Of a stretch of DNA of 64,000 nucleotides, positions 43,865 to 53,013 are shown piece by piece. The notes under the pieces were generated by a model, which was not told where the DNA came from, searched no databases, and saw only the letters and a program-made list of their open reading frames with translations. Both the position numbers and the translations under genes were made by a program. Source of the DNA: an uncultured Chlorobiota bacterium (GTDB lineage Bacteria; Bacteroidota; Ignavibacteria; UBA10030; UBA6906); NCBI GenBank assembly GCA_900696645.1, contig CAADGV010000021.1, positions 137,040 to 201,039 on the forward strand, given 5' to 3'. Within the stretch, counting starts at the first letter, position 1. Every line of letters starts with the position of its first letter.

Positions 43865-43892
43865 TTGTATAGTTATGTGAATTTGGTATATT
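43865..43892 (+). promoter_or_regulatory. Sigma-70-like promoter giving a leaderless TPR transcript
   Basis: TTGTAT (43865-43870), a 16-bp spacer, TATATT (43887-43892), then only seven bases before the ATG at 43900. Transcription would begin at or next to the start codon. No ribosome site is present, consistent with leaderless translation. Confidence 0.55.
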
Positions 43893-43899
43893 ATTTCAC

Positions 43900-45789
43900 A
43901 TGAATCGAAATGTCCTGAAAAAAACTTGCCTTCTGCCTGCAATACTCTGCGCGATTACGGTGTGGCCTTGTGCCGGAACGTTTCGGGTTGCTGCTCAGTC
44001 TCCCGATACGAACAATCGTTACCGGTTGGCGCAAAGCTACGAGCAAGGCGGCGATTTTGAGAATGCGGCAAAGTTGTACCGCGAGCTTCTCCTTGCCGAT
44101 CCTGCGAATTACGTGTTCTTCGACGGACTCAGGAGGTCGTACTTTCAGCTTAAGAGATATGATGATGCGATTATTCTGATTCGCCAGCGTTTGATTTCGA
44201 ACCCGCGAGACTTGAATCTGCTTTGCCATCTCGGCAGCGCGCAATATCAGTCCGGCCAGGAACGTGAGGCAAGCGCATCGTGGGAGCAGGCGACTGAGGT
44301 CGATCCGAAGAATGCCAACGTCTACCGTATTGTTGCAAACACACTTATTGAAAACCGTCTGCTTGAGAAAACCGCCGAACTGTACCGCCGGGCACGTGTT
44401 GCGTGCAACGATCCGAATCTTTTCACACTCGAACTTGCGCAGCTTCTTTCCGCAACAATGGACTATGCCGGCGCAACAACGGAGTTCCTCCGGTATTTGC
44501 AACAGATTCCCACACAACTCGGCTATGTACAGAGCCGGATGTCGCAATACACGGGGAAAGAAGATGCACGCAACGCGGCAATTGATGTTGTTCGCTCGGC
44601 ACAGCGTCGCTCCGACGACCTGAACCTTCACCGCCTTCTTGCGTGGCTGATGATGGAGGCAAAGAATTTCGGCGAGGCGTTCAGTGTGTATAAAAGGATC
44701 GACGCGTTAACGAATGCCCAAGGGGTTGAACTTCACTCCTTTGCCGACCGGGCATACAAAGAAGGCGCGTTTGGCATTGCCGCGGAAGCGTACAGGGCTG
44801 CAATCGCTACACCTCTCGCGTCGCAGCGGCTTCCGCACGCAAAGTTCGGGCTTGCACTTGCCGTCAAAGAGTTGAGCATTCTTGAAGACTCCATCAAAGG
44901 AACTTTGCAAGCCGCAGGCACTGTGCCTGAGTCCCAATCAAGGTTTGTTACGGCGATTGATCATTTCAGAACGCTGATAACAGAATATCCCAACAGCGAG
45001 TTTGCTGCCCGTGCATATCATCAGATCGGGCTGCTCCAGTTTGAAAAGTATTTTGATCTCGACGGCGCGCTGGCGTCGTTTCAGAATGTTGAAAAGGGAT
45101 TGTCCCCGATGAATCCCGTCAGATTCGATGCACTGATCAAGCTGGGAGAGGTGTTGACGGCGAAAGGCGACACTGCCACGGCAGCAATCCGGTTTCGTTC
45201 CGTAATGGCTGCACCCAACGCAACGCCTGATCAGCAGGACGAAGCAACGTACAGGCTTGCCGAGCTGGAATATTTTGCCGGGCACTTCAACGAAGCAATC
45301 CGGAACCTTGATGCTATCAGCACAAACCTGAAAGCCGACTACACGAACGATGCGTTGCTGCTCCGCTCCTTTCTGCAGGAGAATTCGCAAGGAGCCGAAA
45401 TCCCCCTCAAGGAATTTGCACGGGCCGACTATCTTGCCCGACAGAAGAAATACACCGAGGCAATATCATTGTTTCAGAATGTCATCGACAAAAACCCCCA
45501 GGCGCTGTTTGTTGATGATGGTATGATGAGGATTGCAACGTTGCAAACGAAGGCAACGCGGTATGCCGATGCGCTTGCAACGTATCAGGCCTTGGTGTCG
45601 CAATTCAAGGAGAGCAGTATCGCGCTTGACAAGGCGCAGTTCAGTATCGCAGAATTGTATGACTACAATTTGAACAACAAGGTGCAAGCTATAGCGGCGT
45701 ACGAGAAACTGCTGGCTGACCATCCGCAGTCGCTGCTGAATGAAAAAGCACGCCGGAGGATCAGAGAGTTGAGAGGAGATTCTTTATGA
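43900..45789 (+). CDS. Secreted TPR-repeat protein
   Basis: 629 residues. A signal sequence (LLPAILCAITVWPCAGTFRVAA) is followed by TPR-type helix pairs over nearly the whole length, e.g. YEQGGDFENAAKLYRELLLA, LGSAQYQSGQEREASASWEQ and, near the end, VQAIAAYEKLLADHPQS. The repeat array indicates a periplasmic protein-protein scaffold; no enzymatic domain is seen. Its stop overlaps the next ATG (ATGA at 45786-45789), so the two products are probably made together and may form a complex. Confidence 0.83.
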   Translation: MNRNVLKKTCLLPAILCAITVWPCAGTFRVAAQSPDTNNRYRLAQSYEQGGDFENAAKLYRELLLADPANYVFFDGLRRSYFQLKRYDDAIILIRQRLISNPRDLNLLCHLGSAQYQSGQEREASASWEQATEVDPKNANVYRIVANTLIENRLLEKTAELYRRARVACNDPNLFTLELAQLLSATMDYAGATTEFLRYLQQIPTQLGYVQSRMSQYTGKEDARNAAIDVVRSAQRRSDDLNLHRLLAWLMMEAKNFGEAFSVYKRIDALTNAQGVELHSFADRAYKEGAFGIAAEAYRAAIATPLASQRLPHAKFGLALAVKELSILEDSIKGTLQAAGTVPESQSRFVTAIDHFRTLITEYPNSEFAARAYHQIGLLQFEKYFDLDGALASFQNVEKGLSPMNPVRFDALIKLGEVLTAKGDTATAAIRFRSVMAAPNATPDQQDEATYRLAELEYFAGHFNEAIRNLDAISTNLKADYTNDALLLRSFLQENSQGAEIPLKEFARADYLARQKKYTEAISLFQNVIDKNPQALFVDDGMMRIATLQTKATRYADALATYQALVSQFKESSIALDKAQFSIAELYDYNLNNKVQAIAAYEKLLADHPQSLLNEKARRRIRELRGDSL

Positions 45790-47072
45790 GAAGTTTCTGC
45801 ACCCTGGCGGGAATACGTTTTCTGCTTTTCGGCATGCTTGCGTACAATGCCGCGGCAGCTCAATCGAAAGTTCTCATCCCGATGGATTTATCCCAGACGG
45901 ATCATCTGAAGGCATACGGCATTGCTTACTGGGCCCTGACCAAAGGAATTGAGATTGACTGGCTGCTGAACTATCGCGGCGGCTCATTCATGATAGATGA
46001 TCACAGCGTGGTTTCGGCAGAATGCCGTATACGCGGTGTCGGTTTCACGTTTGTCAGCGCTTCCGAGGCTTCGCAGATTTACTCCGAAGTCCAGCAGGAA
46101 GACAACAATATGGATGTTATCCGATTGGAGAAAGCGCCGAAAGTTGCCGTGTACGTGCCGCCGGGTTTCCAGCCCTGGGACGACGCTGTCACGCTCGCCC
46201 TCGAATATGCCGAGATCAAATACGACAAGTTGTGGGATACCGAAGTAATGGCGGACAAGTTGAACGAGTACGACTGGCTTCACCTGCATCATGAAGATTT
46301 TACCGGCCAGTACGGGAAGTTCTACGCGTCGTTCGCCCAGGCAACGTGGTACATTGAACAGCAGGTGACACTTGAGCGGGAGGCCAAGAAGCTCGGATTC
46401 AAGAAGGTTTCCGAATTGAAGAAAGCCGTTGCGCGAAAAATCAAAGAGTATGTCGGCAGCGGCGGGTTCATGTTTGCCATGTGTTCTGCAACGGACACGT
46501 ACGATATTGCACTGGCCGCCGAGAATACCGATATGTGTGATGTGATGTACGACGGCGACCCGCCGGACCCGAACGCGCAGCAAAAACTGGATTTCAGCAA
46601 GACACTGGCATTCACGAACTTCACTCTTGAAAAGAATCCTCTGCGATATGAGTACTCCGACATCGATCAACCGCCGAGTGATCTGTTGGGATTGCAGAAT
46701 CCTGAAACCGATTATTTTACGTTGTTTGAGTTCTCCGCCAAATTCGATCCCGTGCCGACAATGCTCACGCAGAACCACGTCAACGTGCTGAAGGCATTTC
46801 TCGGGCAAACGACAAACTTCAAGAAGAACCTGATCAAGAACACTGTTACGATTCTTGCGGAGAAAGAGGGATTGGATCAGGTGCGGTACCTGCACGGCAA
46901 TTTCGGACGGGGAACGTTCACGTTCTATGGTGGGCACGACCCTGAAGACTATCAACACGCGGTCGGCGACCCGCCGACGGATTTGTCACTGCACAAGAAT
47001 TCTCCAGGGTACAGACTCATTCTTAATAACATTCTCTTCCCGGCCGCAAAGAAGAAGCAACAAAAGACTTGA
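45786..47072 (+). CDS. Conserved periplasmic Bacteroidota-type protein (often labelled asparagine synthetase B)
   Basis: 428 residues with a signal peptide (FLLFGMLAYNAAAAQS). Highly conserved blocks include LKAYGIAYWALTKG, DWLLNYRGGSFM, DWLHLHHEDFTGQYGKFYA, GGFMFAMCSATDTYDIALAA and TFYGGHDPEDYQH. I recall this family being annotated as asparagine synthetase B, but the synthetase hallmarks (N-terminal nucleophile Cys, SGGxDS ATP site) are absent and the protein is exported. The Cys in FAMCSAT resembles the nucleophile elbow of glutamine-amidotransferase-like folds; that is inference. It is translationally coupled to the TPR gene. Confidence 0.75.
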   Translation: MRSFCTLAGIRFLLFGMLAYNAAAAQSKVLIPMDLSQTDHLKAYGIAYWALTKGIEIDWLLNYRGGSFMIDDHSVVSAECRIRGVGFTFVSASEASQIYSEVQQEDNNMDVIRLEKAPKVAVYVPPGFQPWDDAVTLALEYAEIKYDKLWDTEVMADKLNEYDWLHLHHEDFTGQYGKFYASFAQATWYIEQQVTLEREAKKLGFKKVSELKKAVARKIKEYVGSGGFMFAMCSATDTYDIALAAENTDMCDVMYDGDPPDPNAQQKLDFSKTLAFTNFTLEKNPLRYEYSDIDQPPSDLLGLQNPETDYFTLFEFSAKFDPVPTMLTQNHVNVLKAFLGQTTNFKKNLIKNTVTILAEKEGLDQVRYLHGNFGRGTFTFYGGHDPEDYQHAVGDPPTDLSLHKNSPGYRLILNNILFPAAKKKQQKT

Positions 47073-47136
47073 AGCCGGGAATAATAACCAAGCATATATC
47101 CATTTCATTCAATAACGAACAAGTAAAGGAGATACT

Positions 47137-47763
47137 ATGAAAAAACTCGTGCTGGCGTTAGCGGCCTTGATTATTCTTGCTGCACCATCGTTCGCAGCAG
47201 GGCCTGTGAGTTTTGGTTTGCAGGCAACAGGGGCAAACATCAATATTGACGGGCCGCTGAAAGACGTGTATGGTTTTGGTTTCGGTGGCGGGGCACATCT
47301 TGACATCAACCTGCCGGTATTGTTTGCCATTCGGCTTCAGGCGGACTATATAACATTCTCCCCCGACAACGGGAAGTATCAAGCGCTGATCGCCGGTCTG
47401 ATTCCCGGGTCAGCGTCAGCAGATTTTTCGATTGATGGAGGGAGAATAAATATCTTTTCGGCCAATGCCAACGGCAAACTGAGTCCGCTGCCTCTTCCCA
47501 TTATCTCCCCTTACATTACAGGGGGAGTTGGATTGGCAAATCTCGGTGCAAGTGATGCAACGATCAAATATCAGGGCAATCCGCTTCAGGGGGGCACAAT
47601 CCCGGGAGCAAAATCGGAAACCAATACATCTGCAAATCTCGGTGTAGGCGTTGACCTTGACCTGCTCGTGCTCAAGCTCTACGTTGAGGCGCGCTACACA
47701 TGGATCTTCACTTCGGGTGCGACAAGCACATACATCCCCGTATCGCTGGGCGTAACATTCTAG
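47137..47763 (+). CDS. Small outer-membrane beta-barrel protein
   Basis: 208 residues with a clear signal peptide (LVLALAALIILAAPSFAAG). Alternating strands with Gly-rich turns and an aromatic-ended C-terminus (YIPVSLGVTF) fit an OmpA/OmpW-like 8-strand barrel. No specific family is recognised. AAGGAG precedes the ATG with a good spacer. It lies 64 bp after the preceding gene and before a strong terminator, so it may be the third gene of the TPR transcript. Confidence 0.78.
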   Translation: MKKLVLALAALIILAAPSFAAGPVSFGLQATGANINIDGPLKDVYGFGFGGGAHLDINLPVLFAIRLQADYITFSPDNGKYQALIAGLIPGSASADFSIDGGRINIFSANANGKLSPLPLPIISPYITGGVGLANLGASDATIKYQGNPLQGGTIPGAKSETNTSANLGVGVDLDLLVLKLYVEARYTWIFTSGATSTYIPVSLGVTF

Positions 47764-47789
47764 TCACACAAAATCTTCACATGAAAAAC

Positions 47790-47823
47790 AAAGGGCGAGC
47801 CGGTTTCGACTCGCCCTTTTTTT
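47790..47823. terminator. Bidirectional terminator between convergent genes
   Basis: AAAGGGCGAG (47790-47799) and CTCGCCCTTT (47810-47819) form a ten-pair stem. It is followed by seven T's on the plus strand and by TTTGTTTTT on the minus strand, so it can end both the barrel gene and the large T9SS cargo gene. Confidence 0.88.
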
Positions 47824-47850
47824 ATGCCGGTGATTTCGATTGCTCGACCT

Positions 47851-50800
47851 CTACTTGAGGAGGATCATCTTCTTCAGACTTGTGAAGTTCTGATCTCCCG
47901 CCGTTGATGTTGCTTCCATCCGGTAGAAGTAGATGCCGCTGCTCACCTTGCTTCCCGCCTTGTTCGTTCCATCCCACGTTGCGAGGAAGTACCCCGCATT
48001 CCTGACCTCGTCGGCAATCGTAATGATTTCCTGTCCGAGCAGGTTGTAGATGGTCAACTTCACCCTGCTTTCCGTCGGTAGTCCGAACTTGATGGTTGTT
48101 GCCGGATTGAACGGGTTGGGATAGTTCTGCGTTAATGTGTATTCTTCCGGAACTCCCAATCCGGCTTCCGTCACTCCGGTCGACCCGGTCACGAGTAGGC
48201 GGACCGGCACGCGAAGCGTATCTGCCAGCGACGAATTTGTGGCTACAACCGAAATTTCGCCAAAGTAATTGCCGGGGTGGTTGCTAATCGATGTGTCCGT
48301 CGCATCAAAGTACGCTGTCATGAGTACCGAGTCTCCCACCGCCACCGAGCCTTGGATCGGCTCAAGGGAGAGCCATGTTCCGCCGGAGATGTCGATGCCG
48401 CAGTGTGCCATCAGGTTGGAGGTGTTTGCAAACGGCAGAGGGCAGCTTGCGCCGACGAGAGATGCCAGTCTTCTCACACCTGAAATGCCGGTATGATATG
48501 TCGAAATTCCGGTGCCAACTCTCGCGCATTGATTGATGTCTATAACCAGACTCTGCGTCGGGTCGTACGCAAACGGGATATCGAGATCAATACTCAGCCA
48601 GTCGCCAATTGCGGCTACCGAGAGGGAATCCGTTGCCCGGGAATAGACGGTTTGCATCGGCCCCGCGTACCAGTCGGTCGATGGCAACTCGGTAAGTGTT
48701 GTTTGCCCCATCTTGATCTCTAATTGAGAGAACACACCGGAACCGACCGTGGAAATCCTGAAGTGAAGTCTTGTGATTCTGCCTTGCGGAGCCGGTGTTG
48801 GCTGAGAGAAATCTCCCGGCAGGTAGATCCATTGAATACGCTTTCCTGCAGTTACATTGAACGGAAATGTATTGCCTGCACCGCCGGTGTTGAAGTTGTA
48901 ATGCATCGGAATGGCTGCTACTCCGTTTCCTCTCGACAAATCTTCCGGGGTCGAGGGATCGTACCCGTCCGTTATCGGATCGGGGCTGCCTGATGCGACT
49001 GCGTTGGCGGGTTTGACCGTGACCGGAACGGTAATCGGCTGCGACTTTTCACCGCCGGGTCTTTGCGGGAACATCCTGACAAGCGCTCTGAACTCGCCGT
49101 TGCCGGTGCCCGCGTTTCGCATGTAGAATTGGATCGAGTCGCGATTTCCGCCCTGAAGGGTTCTTGTCAGCGAGTCGGCACGTACGCGGAATGCTGGCGC
49201 GCCAAGGCTGGATGCATACAGTTGTACCGACGGAGCAGCCGGATCATTCGACACAAAATTCATCGTGCCTGTGTGTGGCGCTCCGGGTGCAGGGGCGGTA
49301 AATGTGACATGTACTGTTTGTGAATCAAGTGACGCCAGCGTGAAACTCGTCGGGCTTGCCGAGAAGTTCGCGTTGCTCATTGTAATGTTGGTGACCGTCA
49401 ATGTTGCGCCGCCGATGTTTCGCACAAGAAGGGCGCGTGACCTGCTCGAATCAATCTGTACGGCTCCGAAGTTCAACGAATCCTTGTTAACAGCGAGGCG
49501 TGCGCCTGCGGGTGGTATGACGAATAACCGTGACGGTACTCTCAACGTATCAGCCAAGGCGGAATTGGTTGCGATAACGTCGAGTCTGCCAAAATAATTG
49601 CCCGGATTGCCGTAAATGGACTCTTCCGTTGCATCGAAGTATGCCTTCATCGTTATCGAGTCGTTGATGGCAACTGTTCCTGTAGTCGGAGCAACCGAGA
49701 ACCAGTTGCCGGTGCCAACCTCGGTGTTCCACGTCGATGCAATCTCAACATCAGAGAGTGCCCTGCTGTACATGCGGAATTCATCCATCAGCCCGCCTGC
49801 GGGAATACCGGTGGAGGTAGAATATGCCCCGACTCTGAATGGGGCTGTTCCGTTCAGATTCAGCGCGCTTTGTGCAACAGTGGTAACAAGCACGCCGTTT
49901 CTGTACGCTTTGATATTGGGGCCGCTGGCGTCATAGACGAAGTGAACGACAGTGGGGCCCGGCGCCACTCCCGGAAGGTCAACATTTGTGATTCCCGTGC
50001 CGCGCAGTGTTACAACTCCGGCACCTGCCGCGCCTCCAAGGAAACACCGGAAGCTTGAAGCCGTGTTATCTCCCCACAAATAAAAGAGTGAAGTATTGTT
50101 GGGGAGATTGTTCAGCCACATGCTGATCGTCCAACTTCCATTGCCGAGCGCTGTGTTCCACCCGGTGTTGACGAAGTTGTTTGTGGCTCCGGTTCCAATC
50201 AATGCGCTGCCGAATTGTCCTGTCCCTCCCATCGTTTGTCCGGTAATCGGAGCCGGGTTGGTTCCGACTCCCGGAACTGCGTGATTTTGGGTCGACGTCC
50301 CGCCAGCTTCATCGAACTTGTAGTACAGCAATTCAGGAAATTGCGCCATGATTGTTGATTCGCCGCCGGAGAAGCCATCGATTGTCAATGGGATTTCGAC
50401 GGGTTGACCTTCCGCTCCGGTGGGACCCGTTCGAGGGAACATGATTGCTCGCGCGGAGAAGTTCCCGGATGTTGTTCCGACGTTTCTCATTCTGAAAGTG
50501 ACGGAATCGCGCGTACCGCCTTCAAGCGTTCTGGTGAGCGAATCGACGCTGGCCGTGAAGTGCGGAACACCGATGGCTGTACCGTCAAGGATGACATCCT
50601 TGCGTGGTGTGTAGATGGAATTGCTCAGCACTATGACGCGTCCGGTGTCACTTCCCTCAGCCGTCGGCGTGTAGGTGACGTAAATCTTGACCGAATCTTG
50701 CGCCGGAATCACCACGTTCGTCGGGGAAACCGCAAAGTCGGGATTGGTTGTGGTGAGTGAGCTTAATGTTAACGGTGTTGCAAACTGATTCCGCGCCGTC

Positions 50801-52623
50801 AGACTGTCACGCTTTGTGCCCGGTACCGGCGTGGGGGGGAAGGAGATGCTTGCTTTTGTGAGAACAAGATCCAGCGGCCGCAACCCGAAGTTCCGCGTCA
50901 GCGTGTCGTTGCGCGTGATGGTGACGGCAAGTGTCGTATCGAGGAAACCAAATCTCCGTGCCCGCAGGGTGAGATTTGCCGTTGTTCCCGGCGTATCCAC
51001 CTGCGCACCGGCAAAGTACAATCCTGTTGCATCGCTCGTTCCGCTCTGCTGTAACACATTCTGCACAAAATCAATCGCAACGCTCTGAATCGGGGCGCCG
51101 CCTACCGTGTTGGTCACCGTGCCGCGTATCCAGCCGAAATTCTCGCCGTAAATAATGCGCTCAATGTAGGCTTTGTTGCTGGCGCCAGTCGCTCCGCTGC
51201 GGCGGTCGGTCCAGAGTACCCACGCTTTGCCGCCTGCCGCTGCTGTTTCATAGTAGTCGCCGTTGTAGGTGGTGTTCGTGCTTGGCGTTCCCTGCGGGGC
51301 CCACGTTGCACGCACATCGCTCACAACCCAATTATCCCACGTGGTACCGCCATCCACCGAGTAGGCGGCATAGCGGTTGGCCATCGTCGTCGATGCCGTC
51401 GAGTCGAAACTGTAGTAGCTGACAGTGATGCCGCCGGTTGAGGGATCTACCGCAATGGAGGGCATCCACTGCCACCGGCCTGCCACGACATCGGGGCCGT
51501 TCACTTTAATGCGGGAGCTCCACGTTGAGCCGCCATCGGATGATCGATAGACATAAATATCAGCTTGACCGCTGGTCGGCACATCCAACTCGGGAACCAC
51601 AACATAAATCCATCCGCGGCGCGGGCCGTTGGAGCGGTCAACATCATGATACGGGAAACTTGCTGCACGCGTGCCGTTCAGTGCGGCAATGGCGCCGTTG
51701 GAAATTCTGATACCATTGATAGGGAAGGCAATCGCCGGCGTGCTGTACGTTGCACCGCCGTCGGTGGATTTGGCAAAGCCGATACCCACTTCTGCCGTGC
51801 CCGTTGTGTAGTGTGCCCACATCGGGTAGACTTCACCGTTCGGGCCGATGGCAATATGCACACCCTGACCGCGATTCGAGCCGATGGGCAGTGCCACGCG
51901 CGGCAACCACGTTACGCCGCGGTCGGTCGAGCGGGAGATTTGTATCGGTGTTCCCGTCACCCCGAAATCCGTCCATGCCGCATACACGTTGTTCGGGAAT
52001 GTGCCGGAGAAATCCGCCGTTGCATGCTGCTTATCATCATTCGTGCTGTTCAGATTGTCTGCATTCGCGCGGGCACTCCATGTGGTACCAAAATCCGTTG
52101 TCGTCACAAAGTAAATCCCGCCCGGAGAACCGAGTGTACAGTAATACGCTTTTCCGCCCACGTCAAAAAATGCCACCGGATCGCCGAAGCTGTCGATGAT
52201 ATTGGGGGGAAGATCTTCACTCTGCATCGATGTGGGCCAGGTGACGCCCCCGTCGGTGCTGAAAGCCCACGGCTGGTGTACCACGGGATTGGATCCCGGA
52301 ATGCGGCCGTTGGTCGAGACCATGAGTTGATTGGGATTGGAAAAGTTCACACCGATGGAGTTTTCGCTCTGCCAGAACAACGACGGATTGAAGACCTGGA
52401 TATCCGGCGTGTTGGGCGGGCTGTCCGCATTGTCGCCCCGACGCGGGTTGCGTGTGGCTTCCGCCGGCATTTGCACCGCCTGCGCTCCCGGCGGCGCCGC
52501 ATCAATCCCTAACTTCCACCGCTTCGCCGCATTCCACATCGCACTCTGATCTTGCGCATGTGAGACGCCGATAAAAGATACTCCCAATACTACACAACAG
52601 AGATGTAGCAGTCTCTGATTCAT
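47851..52623 (-). CDS. Giant secreted BNR/Asp-box protein with T9SS sorting tail
   Basis: 1590 residues. A signal peptide (VVLGVSFIGVSHAQ) is followed by a sialidase-like propeller (about 70-490) with Asp-boxes STDGGVTWP, STDRGVTW, STDGGATYS, SSDGGSTWS and SVDGGTTWD. Next come a carboxypeptidase-regulatory-like domain (about 500-590), HYDIN/choice-of-anchor-D domains, a LamG-like domain (about 770-930; WTISMWLNNLPN), duplicated SLTRTL modules and a T9SS type A tail (QNYPNPFNPATTI; SSGIYFYRM). No sialidase catalytic set is evident, so a binding or structural surface role is likely. GGAG lies 7 nt before the ATG. Confidence 0.87.
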   Translation of the reverse strand: MNQRLLHLCCVVLGVSFIGVSHAQDQSAMWNAAKRWKLGIDAAPPGAQAVQMPAEATRNPRRGDNADSPPNTPDIQVFNPSLFWQSENSIGVNFSNPNQLMVSTNGRIPGSNPVVHQPWAFSTDGGVTWPTSMQSEDLPPNIIDSFGDPVAFFDVGGKAYYCTLGSPGGIYFVTTTDFGTTWSARANADNLNSTNDDKQHATADFSGTFPNNVYAAWTDFGVTGTPIQISRSTDRGVTWLPRVALPIGSNRGQGVHIAIGPNGEVYPMWAHYTTGTAEVGIGFAKSTDGGATYSTPAIAFPINGIRISNGAIAALNGTRAASFPYHDVDRSNGPRRGWIYVVVPELDVPTSGQADIYVYRSSDGGSTWSSRIKVNGPDVVAGRWQWMPSIAVDPSTGGITVSYYSFDSTASTTMANRYAAYSVDGGTTWDNWVVSDVRATWAPQGTPSTNTTYNGDYYETAAAGGKAWVLWTDRRSGATGASNKAYIERIIYGENFGWIRGTVTNTVGGAPIQSVAIDFVQNVLQQSGTSDATGLYFAGAQVDTPGTTANLTLRARRFGFLDTTLAVTITRNDTLTRNFGLRPLDLVLTKASISFPPTPVPGTKRDSLTARNQFATPLTLSSLTTTNPDFAVSPTNVVIPAQDSVKIYVTYTPTAEGSDTGRVIVLSNSIYTPRKDVILDGTAIGVPHFTASVDSLTRTLEGGTRDSVTFRMRNVGTTSGNFSARAIMFPRTGPTGAEGQPVEIPLTIDGFSGGESTIMAQFPELLYYKFDEAGGTSTQNHAVPGVGTNPAPITGQTMGGTGQFGSALIGTGATNNFVNTGWNTALGNGSWTISMWLNNLPNNTSLFYLWGDNTASSFRCFLGGAAGAGVVTLRGTGITNVDLPGVAPGPTVVHFVYDASGPNIKAYRNGVLVTTVAQSALNLNGTAPFRVGAYSTSTGIPAGGLMDEFRMYSRALSDVEIASTWNTEVGTGNWFSVAPTTGTVAINDSITMKAYFDATEESIYGNPGNYFGRLDVIATNSALADTLRVPSRLFVIPPAGARLAVNKDSLNFGAVQIDSSRSRALLVRNIGGATLTVTNITMSNANFSASPTSFTLASLDSQTVHVTFTAPAPGAPHTGTMNFVSNDPAAPSVQLYASSLGAPAFRVRADSLTRTLQGGNRDSIQFYMRNAGTGNGEFRALVRMFPQRPGGEKSQPITVPVTVKPANAVASGSPDPITDGYDPSTPEDLSRGNGVAAIPMHYNFNTGGAGNTFPFNVTAGKRIQWIYLPGDFSQPTPAPQGRITRLHFRISTVGSGVFSQLEIKMGQTTLTELPSTDWYAGPMQTVYSRATDSLSVAAIGDWLSIDLDIPFAYDPTQSLVIDINQCARVGTGISTYHTGISGVRRLASLVGASCPLPFANTSNLMAHCGIDISGGTWLSLEPIQGSVAVGDSVLMTAYFDATDTSISNHPGNYFGEISVVATNSSLADTLRVPVRLLVTGSTGVTEAGLGVPEEYTLTQNYPNPFNPATTIKFGLPTESRVKLTIYNLLGQEIITIADEVRNAGYFLATWDGTNKAGSKVSSGIYFYRMEATSTAGDQNFTSLKKMILLK

Positions 52624-52962
52624 GATTGCTCTCCCTTATGATTATTAATGAATGATGCAGAAAGTTAATTGATGCGGGTTCGTGTTGTTCGTCTCTCCCC
52701 TGCGAGTCGTCAAACGAATGGCATGGTGCCGTTAGTACAGCAGGAAAGTTGAGTTGTAGTGACAGCGTGGTGACAGGACTGCGTGATGGCTCTGGAGGCA
52801 TCAGCCTTCCCGAAACAACCTATCTGATTATCAAAGTCCCGCTGGAAAGAACCGAGCCGGGTTGGAAGTGTGAAACCCTTCACTCAATTACATAAAATAA
52901 TACAAACCACGGAGTGGAGTTGCAAGACTTTTCTCAAAGAAATGCAGAATCTTTACATGACG

Positions 52963-52989
52963 GGGCGCGATCACAATGTGGTCGCGCCC
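52963..52989 (-). terminator. Strong hairpin in the 390-bp gap between the two T9SS cargo genes
   Basis: GGGCGCGATCAC, loop AAT, GTGGTCGCGCCC: twelve pairs with one G-T wobble, 25 bp beyond the stop of the gene at 53014-54975. A T-run is missing, so it may act as a Rho-dependent end or mRNA 3' stabiliser. The rest of 52624-53013 holds no gene I can support; the part next to 52623 must contain the promoter of the BNR gene, but I cannot identify its boxes. Confidence 0.5.
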
Positions 52990-53013
52990 ATGATCTGTAA
53001 GGACAGGCTTGGC

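Noticed and set aside
45984-46958. Minus-strand open frame of 324 codons
   Set aside because: Antisense to the conserved periplasmic protein gene; the sense product has recognisable conserved blocks and a signal peptide.
51565-52512. Plus-strand open frame of 315 codons
   Set aside because: Antisense to the Asp-box region of the 1590-residue secreted protein; Cys/Arg-rich nonsense composition.
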